This document shows, piece by piece, positions 6,847 through 12,736 of a stretch of 12,736 bases of DNA; positions within the stretch are counted from its first letter, which is position 1; every line of letters starts with the position of its first letter. Made by a program: the position numbers and the translations under genes. The stretch comes from Prevotellaceae bacterium UBA5903 (GTDB taxonomy: Bacteria > Bacteroidota > Bacteroidia > Bacteroidales > Bacteroidaceae). The stretch spans positions 1,369 to 14,104 of the forward strand of contig DJEH01000065.1 of the NCBI GenBank assembly GCA_002431845.1. Reading direction: 5' to 3'. A model generated the notes under the pieces. It was not told where the DNA came from. It did no database searches and saw only the letters and a list, made by a program, of their open reading frames with translations.

Positions 6847-7599
6847 TTACATAAAACTTACTTCTTTAAACGCGTAATGCTTGCTGGTACCGTCCTCTCT
6901 TTTTAAAGTAAGTATTCCAAGTGGAGATATGCTTTCTATTTGTGCCTTGAAAACTCCATTTGCGTCTTTATAAGGGTAGAGTCCTTTGCCACGATAGAGA
7001 TACTGCATATACTCATTGTGCAGAGAGGCTGATTGTTCATTTATTATCATCTCATATCGTTTGTCAAAGTTTTCAATAATATTTTCAAGCACATTGCCTC
7101 TGCTTATGGGGCGCCCTATGATTTGCTTTAATGAAATAGGGTTGGGAGCATCACTTTTAAAATTATCTTGGTTGATGTTTATGCCTATACCCGTTAGCGT
7201 TGTGGCAATGTGTTTGCCACAAAGCGTATGTTCAAGAAGCATGCCACATATTTTTTTGTCGCGCCAATATACGTCGTTAGGCCATTTTACCACTATATCT
7301 TCTGTGTAGTGGCTTAATGCAGAACGTACTGCTAATGCTAATGCTTCAGAAAGAAAAAACTGTTGTGAGGCAAGCAACAGTGTGGGGTGGAAGATAAATC
7401 CAAAAAGCAGATTAGCATTTGCATCGGCTTCCCAAGATGTACCTCTTTGGCCTCTTCCTGCTGTTTGAAAGTCGGTTGTAAGTAGCTCAAAGGGGGATGA
7501 ACTTTTTACAAAATCATCTTTTTGCAACTCAAGCATTGTTGAGGTCGTTTCTTGCAAATGCGTGTGATGCCAATTAGCGGGTAGCTTTAAGTGCTGCAT
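6847..7599 (-). CDS. birA: biotin-protein ligase without DNA-binding domain
   Basis: Activates biotin as biotinyl-AMP and attaches it to the biotin carrier lysine of enzymes such as acetyl-CoA or methylmalonyl-CoA carboxylase-type proteins. The 250-residue protein begins directly with the catalytic domain: ETTSTM (17-22), the biotin/ATP loop GRGQRG (48-53), KWPND (105-109), and the presumed catalytic Lys116 in KKICGML. GIGININ (138-144) follows, then an SH3-like C-terminal region. There is no N-terminal winged helix, so it should be a class I enzyme that cannot repress biotin genes as E. coli BirA does. Its start lies inside the end of the yjbR-like gene (26-bp overlap), which suggests translational coupling; later starts would remove catalytic-domain sequence. 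Confidence 0.93.
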   Translation of the reverse strand: MQHLKLPANWHHTHLQETTSTMLELQKDDFVKSSSPFELLTTDFQTAGRGQRGTSWEADANANLLFGFIFHPTLLLASQQFFLSEALALAVRSALSHYTEDIVVKWPNDVYWRDKKICGMLLEHTLCGKHIATTLTGIGININQDNFKSDAPNPISLKQIIGRPISRGNVLENIIENFDKRYEMIINEQSASLHNEYMQYLYRGKGLYPYKDANGVFKAQIESISPLGILTLKREDGTSKHYAFKEVSFM

Positions 7600-7939
7600 A
7601 TTCGTGTTGTAGTCGTTTGGGTAGCTTTTTTAGAACTTCGCTGAGCGAGTGGTCTATCAGTTCTAATATAAGTTGATTGGGAACGTCGGTGTCGAAATGT
7701 ACTTCGTTCCAATACTTTTTGTTCCAATGCCATGCACCTTGAATGCCATTATACTTGTCTCGTAAATCTAATGCATAGTCGGGGGCACACTTCAGAACAA
7801 CAAGGTCGGGGCGTTCTAAGTCGAGATAAGCAAATATTTTGTTGTACACTCTGAACAGAATGCCCTCTGGTCCAAATGCAGAGTCTTCTGTTGCAAGTGG
7901 TTTTGAAAGGCAGTAATTGCGTATTGCTTCTATGTTCAT
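7574..7939 (-). CDS. YjbR/MmcQ-family protein
   Basis: A 121-residue protein of the YjbR/MmcQ family, small basic proteins with a CyaY-like fold proposed to bind DNA; their role is not established. The recognisable pattern is MNIEAIRNYCLSKP at the start, then EDSAFGPEGILFRVYNKIFAYLD-like sequence, LKCAPDYALDLRDKY, and GAWHWNKKYWNEVHF with DVPNQLILELIDHSLSEV at the end. Length matches the family. It lies 23 bp after yraN and overlaps the start of birA by 26 bp. Co-transcription with birA is likely, but I see no functional link between them. Confidence 0.88.
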   Translation of the reverse strand: MNIEAIRNYCLSKPLATEDSAFGPEGILFRVYNKIFAYLDLERPDLVVLKCAPDYALDLRDKYNGIQGAWHWNKKYWNEVHFDTDVPNQLILELIDHSLSEVLKKLPKRLQHEYAALKATR

Positions 7940-7962
7940 TGTTTTGTATTTTTTATATGAGC

Positions 7963-8367
7963 TTACACTTCAAATTGTCTTTTACGATGAGAAGCCTTCC
8001 ATACTTCATCCTCGTTGTAGGCATGCTTAATGTGTTGAATGTTGAAGGGCTTTTGGGTTCCTACCACAGTGATAATATCGAAGCTATATGGCTTTTTCAT
8101 CCATTTGTGATAAGCTAAATAAGCGCGAGCAGCTTTTATGATGTTACGTTTTTTATGTAGGTTTACGGCTTCGACTGCAGGAGCAAAATATTCATTGCTG
8201 CGTGTTTTTACTTCGACGAAAACTATCTCACCATGCCATTCGGCTATGATGTCTATCTCAAGATGTTCGTATCGCCAATTGCAATCAAGCAAAGTGTATC
8301 CTTTAAGCGAAAGGTAGAGCATGGCTTGTTTTTCGCCTTCTCTACCTAACAGATTGTGTTCCGCCAT
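7963..8367 (-). CDS. yraN: YraN/UPF0102 nuclease-fold protein
   Basis: A 134-residue member of the UPF0102 (YraN) family, related in fold to PD-(D/E)XK (Holliday-junction-resolvase-like) nucleases. The actual activity is not established. The typical order is seen: LLGREGEKQAMLYLSLKGY, then EIDIIA with Asp39, then VFVEVKTR with Glu52 and Lys54, the three residues that would form the metal site. FAPAVEAVNLHKKRNIIKAA follows. Family members usually read GEIDLIA; here the Gly is replaced by Leu (HLEIDIIA). The start ATG shares one base with the tadA stop (TAATG), a strong coupling signal. The short distance to the next gene places it inside the tex-MATE run. A DNA repair or recombination role is inferred only. 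Confidence 0.9.
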   Translation of the reverse strand: MAEHNLLGREGEKQAMLYLSLKGYTLLDCNWRYEHLEIDIIAEWHGEIVFVEVKTRSNEYFAPAVEAVNLHKKRNIIKAARAYLAYHKWMKKPYSFDIITVVGTQKPFNIQHIKHAYNEDEVWKASHRKRQFEV

Positions 8368-8798
8368 TAGCGTTTGCGTTTAAAAAAATCTTTCATCAAC
8401 TGAGCACATTCATCTTCAAGAACTCCTTTAATCACTTGTGTTTTTGGATGGAGTGCTTGGGGAGCTATCAGAGAATATCCTCGCTTAGCATCGCCTGTTC
8501 CGTATACCAACCTTCCTAATTGAGCCCAACCTAAAGCACCTGCACACATTACGCAAGGTTCTACTGTTACGTAGAGTGTGCATACATCAAGATATTTGCC
8601 ATTTAGCGCATCGGCTGCAGCGGTTATGGCTTGCATTTCAGCATGGGCTGTAACATCGTTGAGCGTTTCGGTAAGGTTGTATGTGCGAGCAATGATGCGA
8701 TCGCGGCATACAACAACCGCACCTACAGGCACTTCGTCTTTGTCGAAGGCTATGTGGGCTTGCTCTAAGGCTTTGCGCATGTAATATTCGTCGGTCAT
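8367..8798 (-). CDS. tadA: tRNA-specific adenosine deaminase
   Basis: Deaminates adenosine-34 to inosine in the anticodon of tRNA-Arg(ACG), letting one tRNA read several Arg codons. The 143-residue zinc enzyme has the cytidine-deaminase-type motifs: HAE (52-54) with the catalytic Glu54, and PCVMCAGA (81-88) with zinc ligands Cys82 and Cys85. VPVGAVVV near the start, TLYVTVEPC, GTGDAKRG and the end ECAQLMKDFFKRKR line up with E. coli TadA, which favours TadA over guanine or cytosine deaminases. The stop overlaps the yraN start by one base. It lies 55 bp after tex. Confidence 0.93.
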   Translation of the reverse strand: MTDEYYMRKALEQAHIAFDKDEVPVGAVVVCRDRIIARTYNLTETLNDVTAHAEMQAITAAADALNGKYLDVCTLYVTVEPCVMCAGALGWAQLGRLVYGTGDAKRGYSLIAPQALHPKTQVIKGVLEDECAQLMKDFFKRKR

Positions 8799-8853
8799 GG
8801 TTTTCTTGTTGTATGTTTTAAAAGTTATTTTAAGTGGCTGAAAAAAAAATTAG

Positions 8854-10971
8854 TTAGCTAAGTAATTGCAAGGCAACTCGTTCTCTTTCTTCGTCAATGT
8901 CAAGAACTTTTACCATAACTTGTTGTTGAATGTGCACTACTTCTGCAGGGTCTTTGATATAATGGTCTGCCATGTGCGAAATGTGTACAAGTCCCTTTAT
9001 TTTAATGCCCATATCCACAAAGCAACCAAATTTGGTAATGTTTGTAACAACGCCAGGAACCTCCATACCTTCGCGCAAATCGTCGAGTGTGTGCAGATTA
9101 GGAGCAAAACTAAACACTTTAGCTGTGCCGCGAGGGTCGCGTCCTGGCTTGTCAAGCTCTTGCATGATGTCTGTGAGTGTAGGCATGCCCACCTCTTTGC
9201 TGCAATATTTTTTTAGGTTGATACTATCTCTTATTTGCTTTGAGGCAATGAGTGTGGCAACATCGCATCCAGCGTCTTTTGCCATTTGCTCAATAAGTTG
9301 GTAGCGTTCGGGGTGAACAGCTGTATTATCAAGTGGATTGCTTGCATGCGGTATGCGTAAAAAACCTGCGCATTGTTCAAAGGCTTTAGCTCCAAGACGT
9401 GGTACCTTAAGCAATGCCTTGCGCGATGTGAATGCACCATTGGCAGCACGATAATCTACTATATTTTGAGCAAGCGATGGTCCTAAACCCGAAACGTAGG
9501 TAAGTAGATGCTTGGAGGCTGTGTTGAGATTTACACCTACGGTGTTTACGCAGCTTTCAACCGTTTGGTCAAGTGCTTTCTTCAAGGCTGTTTGGTCTAC
9601 ATCATGTTGATATTGTCCCACACCAATAGCCTTGGGATCAATCTTAACAAGTTCTGCCAAAGGGTCTGCCAATCGCCGTGCAATGCTTACAGCTCCTCTA
9701 ACGGTTACGTCGTAATCGGGAAATTCTTCGCGTGCAGTTTTAGAAGCTGAATATACAGATGCACCATCCTCGCTTACAAGGAATACATCAACATTTTTGA
9801 GTTTAAGACTTTTTACAAGTTCTTCGGTTTCTCTGCCTGCAGTGCCATTGCCGATGGCTATAGCTTCAATCTTATATTGTTCTACTAATGAAGCAATTTT
9901 AAAACCAGAACGTGCATATTGGTTTTGAGGTGCATGGGGATAAATGGTTTCATTGTGAAGAAGATTGCCTTGTGCATCAAGACATACAACTTTACATCCC
10001 GTTCTGAACCCTGGGTCGATGCCCATAATGCGTTTTTGTCCAAGTGGTGCAGCCAGCAGTAATTGTTTTAGGTTGTTTGCAAAAACATTAATAGCTTCTT
10101 CATCAGCACGTGTTTTGCTTGAACCTGCAAACTCTGTTTCAATGCTTGGTTTTAGCAAACGTTTGTAAGCATCGGCAATGGCGGTCTCAACTTGTTGAGC
10201 TGATGCAGAACCAACTTTGACATATCGGCGTTCAATGCGTGCTTGGCAGTCCTCTTCATCGTTGGGGGCGATAGAAACACGCAGATATCCCTCGGCTTCG
10301 CCTCGTCTCATAGCTAAAAGTCTGTGAGAGGTGCAACGTTTTAATGGTTCGCTCCAGTCGAAATAATCTCTGTATTTAGTTGCTTCATTCTCTTTGGCTT
10401 TAACTACTTTAGAGTGAATAACAGCTGTAATATCAAATGATTTTCTGACTGTTTGACGAGTAGCTTCATCTTCGTTGAAACGTTCAGCCAAAATGTCGCG
10501 TGCTCCTTGTAGAGCTTCTTCAATACTTTTTACCTCGCCCTTTACAAATCGTTTTGCTGCCTCTTCGGGCTTGCTGTTAGGCTGTAATAGTAGGATGGTT
10601 GCTAAGGGGTCTAATCCTTTTTTGCGTGCAACTTCAGCCTTTGTTTTTCGTTTGGGTTTATATGGTAGATAGATATCTTCGAGCAATGTTTCGTCCCAAC
10701 ATTCGGTGATGCGCGTTTTTAGTTCGTCCGTAAGTTTGCCTTGCTCTTCAATAGTTTGCAAGATGTATTCCTTGCGGTGTGTAAGCTCTTCGAGTTTCTC
10801 GTTTTGCTCTTTTATTTGTGCTACCTGAACTTCGTTCAGTCCTCCTGTAGCTTCTTTACGATAGCGACTAATAAAAGGTATAGTAGCACCAGCTGCAAGC
10901 AAATTTATTGTGTTCTCAACTTGTTTGCTGCGTAGGCCGAGTCTTTTAGATATGATATCAACTATGTTCAT
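8854..10971 (-). CDS. tex: Tex-family RNA-binding transcription factor
   Basis: Tex proteins bind single-stranded nucleic acid and take part in transcription; the homologue of eukaryotic Spt6. The 705-residue protein has the full domain order: an N-terminal helical region (about 1-200, with IPFISRYRKEATGGLNEV), a middle YqgF/RNase H-like domain beginning at IMGIDPGFRTG (about residues 316-326), tandem helix-hairpin-helix motifs (about 478-540), and an S1 domain at the end (about 637-705: GMEVPGVVTNITKFGCFVDM). It ends directly after S1, shorter than the 770-785-residue proteobacterial proteins. The frame is open up to 11007, but MNIVDIISKRLGL at 10971 is the natural start. It heads the six-gene run; no clear promoter is visible in the 254-bp gap before it. 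Confidence 0.95.
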   Translation of the reverse strand: MNIVDIISKRLGLRSKQVENTINLLAAGATIPFISRYRKEATGGLNEVQVAQIKEQNEKLEELTHRKEYILQTIEEQGKLTDELKTRITECWDETLLEDIYLPYKPKRKTKAEVARKKGLDPLATILLLQPNSKPEEAAKRFVKGEVKSIEEALQGARDILAERFNEDEATRQTVRKSFDITAVIHSKVVKAKENEATKYRDYFDWSEPLKRCTSHRLLAMRRGEAEGYLRVSIAPNDEEDCQARIERRYVKVGSASAQQVETAIADAYKRLLKPSIETEFAGSSKTRADEEAINVFANNLKQLLLAAPLGQKRIMGIDPGFRTGCKVVCLDAQGNLLHNETIYPHAPQNQYARSGFKIASLVEQYKIEAIAIGNGTAGRETEELVKSLKLKNVDVFLVSEDGASVYSASKTAREEFPDYDVTVRGAVSIARRLADPLAELVKIDPKAIGVGQYQHDVDQTALKKALDQTVESCVNTVGVNLNTASKHLLTYVSGLGPSLAQNIVDYRAANGAFTSRKALLKVPRLGAKAFEQCAGFLRIPHASNPLDNTAVHPERYQLIEQMAKDAGCDVATLIASKQIRDSINLKKYCSKEVGMPTLTDIMQELDKPGRDPRGTAKVFSFAPNLHTLDDLREGMEVPGVVTNITKFGCFVDMGIKIKGLVHISHMADHYIKDPAEVVHIQQQVMVKVLDIDEERERVALQLLS

Positions 10972-11068
10972 GGCAGAAGAAAATGGATTGATAAGTAAGT
11001 AGTACAAATTAATTTATGGGGCCATATTATGCATTGATATGGGGGAGGACTACCTGCTTAAGAACAAT

Positions 11069-11117
11069 AAGAGAGAATTTAAAAAGCAAAGATTGTTGGC
11101 TTCCTAAATCCTCTCTT
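11069..11117 (-). terminator. probable terminator after the aminotransferase
   Basis: A long inverted repeat: 11069-11081 pairs with 11105-11117 over 13 bp. The single mismatch seen on the plus strand becomes a G-U pair in the minus-strand RNA, which points to a minus-strand product. An inner 4-bp pairing (11084-11087 with 11099-11102) extends the stem. The RNA tail reads CUCUUAUUGUUCUU, U-rich but interrupted. It lies about 109 bp after the aminotransferase stop and 98 bp before tex. The rest of the 254-bp gap (10972-11225) holds an 8-base palindrome pair near 11015-11026 and no gene. An attenuator for tex is the alternative. Confidence 0.5.
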
Positions 11118-11225
11118 CATGTGATATATAACTTTTTGGTCTTGTAATAAATTGTTAGTGTAACAAATGTTCACTTAGGGCAGTTCTCATATATATATAA
11201 GCAAACTCACCCTCAAAAATTATTG

Positions 11226-12413
11226 TTACTTAAGTTTGCTAACAGCCTCTTTTATACGGCGCAATGCCTCTACAATATTTTCATCACTTGTGGCATAGCT
11301 CATTCTGAAGCATTCTGGTGATCCAAAAGCAGCCCCGCCTACTGTGGCAACATGTCCTTCTTCAAGAAGGTAGATAGCAAAATCCATAGAGTCTTTGATG
11401 GTACGTTTGCCATCGGTCTTACCAAAGTAGTAGCTGCATTTAGGGAAGAGATAGAATGCGCCATGAGGGTCGTTCACCTCAAAGCCAGGAACTTCTTTTG
11501 CCAATTTTACAATAAGGTTTTTACGACGTTCAAATGCTTGGCGCATAGTCTCTACGCACTCTTGTGGACCGGCAAAAGCTTCGGTTGCAGCCATTTGGCT
11601 AACAGAGCAAGGACCACTTGTATATTGACCTTGTAATTTGCTGCAAGCTTTGGCTATTTCGATAGGAGCTGCTACAAAGCCAATGCGCCATCCTGTCATA
11701 GCGTAGGCTTTAGAAACACCATTAATAACAATAGTACGTTCTTTCATACCCTCGCATAGTGCGATAGAAGCATGCTTACCCACGTAGTTGATGTGTTCGT
11801 AGATTTCGTCGCTTATTACGTAGATGTTTTCGTGTTGGCGCAATACCTTTGCTAAACCTTCGAGTTCGTCTTGGCTATAAACAGAACCTGTAGGATTGCT
11901 TGGTGAACATAGGATAATGGCGCGTGTCTTGGGGGTGATAGCAGCCTCTAATTGTTCGGGAGTAATCTTAAAATCCTGTTCGATTTTAGCTTCAACAAAT
12001 ACGGGCTTGCCATCAGCCATAAGTACCATTTGTGGGTAACTAACCCAGTAAGGTGCAGGGATAATAACTTCTTCGCCAGGTGATACAAGCGCCATGATAG
12101 CGTTGCAAACGCATTGTTTAGCACCATTTGAACAAACTATTTGGTCGATGCTATAATCCAAACCATTTTCATTCTTTAGTTTTGCACAAATGGCTTTGTG
12201 CAAAGCTGGATAGCCAGCAACGGGTGAATAGCGTGAATAGTTATCATCGATTGCTTTCTTAGCTGCTGCCTTAATATGGTCTGGGGTGTTGAAGTCTGGT
12301 TCGCCCACCGATAGGTTGATAATGTCAATGCCTTGTGCTTTAAGTTCGGCACTCTTTTGCGACATTGCTAACGTGGCTGAAGGTGCCAAGCGATTTACGA
12401 GTGATGAAAGCAT
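11226..12413 (-). CDS. class I aminotransferase, probable aspartate aminotransferase
   Basis: A cytoplasmic pyridoxal-phosphate enzyme, most likely moving the amino group between aspartate and 2-oxoglutarate. The 395-residue sequence has the fold-type I landmarks: SVGEPDFNTP (35-44), SRYSPVAGYPALHKAI, SNGAKQ (95-100), PYWVSYPQMV (121-130), NPTG (173-176), SDEIYEHI (201-208; Asp202, Tyr205), the PLP-binding Lys235 in NGVSKAYAMTGWR, and Arg370 in CFRMSYATSDENI, which binds the substrate carboxylate. The type is the bacterial/archaeal-like aspartate aminotransferase subgroup rather than E. coli AspC. Other acceptors such as prephenate or kynurenine cannot be excluded by reading alone. The start at 12413 is conserved; 119 bp separate it from the upstream membrane-protein gene. 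No Shine-Dalgarno motif is seen. Confidence 0.93.
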   Translation of the reverse strand: MLSSLVNRLAPSATLAMSQKSAELKAQGIDIINLSVGEPDFNTPDHIKAAAKKAIDDNYSRYSPVAGYPALHKAICAKLKNENGLDYSIDQIVCSNGAKQCVCNAIMALVSPGEEVIIPAPYWVSYPQMVLMADGKPVFVEAKIEQDFKITPEQLEAAITPKTRAIILCSPSNPTGSVYSQDELEGLAKVLRQHENIYVISDEIYEHINYVGKHASIALCEGMKERTIVINGVSKAYAMTGWRIGFVAAPIEIAKACSKLQGQYTSGPCSVSQMAATEAFAGPQECVETMRQAFERRKNLIVKLAKEVPGFEVNDPHGAFYLFPKCSYYFGKTDGKRTIKDSMDFAIYLLEEGHVATVGGAAFGSPECFRMSYATSDENIVEALRRIKEAVSKLK

Positions 12414-12437
12414 TTTATAGTGTGTTAATGGTTTTGA

Positions 12438-12475
12438 AGCGTGTTATGCAGGTGTTATGCGCCCCTTACACGCTC
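12438..12475 (-). promoter_or_regulatory. hairpin and direct repeat in the aminotransferase leader
   Basis: AGCGTGT (12438-12444) pairs with ACACGCT (12468-12474), plus a G-U pair in the minus-strand RNA, enclosing a 23-nt loop. Inside lies the direct repeat GTGTTATGC at 12441-12449 and 12452-12460, spaced 11 bp apart, about one DNA helix turn. No T-tract follows. It could be a binding site or a leader hairpin about 25 nt before the start codon; neither is shown. Confidence 0.4.
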
Positions 12476-12532
12476 TTTAAATGTATGGATTTTTTATTTT
12501 TATGATATGCTTATTTCTTTTGCAAGCATGCG

Positions 12533-12736
12533 TTAATTACGCTTGCCAAAGATACGCAATAGATACAGAAAAAGGTTTATAAAATCAAGATAAAGTGAAA
12601 GACTACACATGAGTGCTATTTTCATGATATGTTGATTTCCTGTGTGCTGATATTGATATAATATCTCTTTCATTTTTTGTGTATCGTATGCTGTTAGACC
12701 ACAGAAGAGCAATACGCCAATGTATGTTAGAGCCCA
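12533..12736 (-). CDS. Bax inhibitor-1/YccA-family membrane protein, C-terminal part
   Basis: The final 67 codons of a gene that begins to the right of the window. Reading the minus strand from the edge gives a hydrophobic segment ending FCGLTAYDTQKMKEI, then SLYLDFINLFLYLLRIFGKRN and a TAA stop. DTQ after a membrane segment, and the LYLDFINLFL stretch near the C-terminus with a short basic tail, are hallmarks of the Bax inhibitor-1 (BI-1/YccA/YbhL) family of multi-pass membrane proteins. Some members conduct calcium in a pH-dependent way; the bacterial role is mostly unknown. At least two membrane segments are visible in this part. No T-tract terminator is seen after the stop, so read-through into the aminotransferase gene is possible. 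Confidence 0.9.
   Translation of the reverse strand, partial: WALTYIGVLLFCGLTAYDTQKMKEILYQYQHTGNQHIMKIALMCSLSLYLDFINLFLYLLRIFGKRN

Noticed and set aside
7963..8367. YraN nuclease fold as part of a defence island
   Set aside because: Neighbours are housekeeping genes and the family is widespread; nothing suggests defence.
12522..12546. GCAAGC/GCTTGC inverted repeat as a terminator of the membrane-protein gene
   Set aside because: It overlaps the stop codon and is followed on the minus strand by an A-rich, not T-rich, tract.
12547..12554. Minus-strand TATCTTTG as an aminotransferase promoter
   Set aside because: It falls in the conserved RIFG codons of the membrane-protein gene, has no -33 element and is 133 bp from the start; likely chance.

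Overview
This is a housekeeping stretch from the chromosome of a Bacteroidota bacterium, most likely a Prevotella-like member of the Bacteroidales (an inference from gene content and style). The clues are AT-rich intergenic DNA, start codons without Shine-Dalgarno motifs, matches to the Bacteroidota -7 promoter element TAnnTTTG in front of genes, a two-domain PASTA membrane protein without a kinase beside rluD, and proteins that look like Bacteroidales versions of AckA, Pta and Tex. All twelve supported genes lie on the minus strand, so transcription runs from right to left. I see no phage, transposase, CRISPR array, rRNA or tRNA.

Layout in the direction of transcription (high to low coordinates). 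The window opens inside the last 67 codons of a Bax inhibitor-1/YccA-family membrane protein. Next is a class I aspartate-type aminotransferase with a hairpin-bearing leader, closed by a probable terminator in a 254-bp gap. Then comes a tight block of six genes: tex (RNA-binding transcription factor), tadA (tRNA adenosine deaminase), yraN (UPF0102 nuclease-fold protein), a yjbR/MmcQ-like gene, birA (biotin-protein ligase without the DNA-binding domain) and a MATE efflux pump. tadA-yraN and yjbR-birA overlap, which suggests translational coupling. pyrH (UMP kinase) follows from its own candidate promoter, then pta and ackA, the two enzymes that turn acetyl-CoA into acetate and ATP. A strong hairpin terminator closes that unit. 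The last unit is a PASTA-domain membrane protein plus rluD (23S rRNA pseudouridine synthase), also with a candidate promoter. The left edge holds a 22-bp tandem palindromic repeat and a weak terminator.

I found no convincing new multi-gene system. The observations most worth checking are: (1) AckA carries Ala where well-studied acetate kinases have a Phe in the acyl-substrate pocket, with neighbouring deviations, so its substrate range may differ; (2) the GATACG-NN-CGTATC tandem palindromes at the left edge; (3) a leader before the PASTA gene with four mutually complementary GGTGC/GCACC segments, and a possible opposing small transcript; (4) structured gaps between pta and ackA, before pyrH, and between the aminotransferase and tex.
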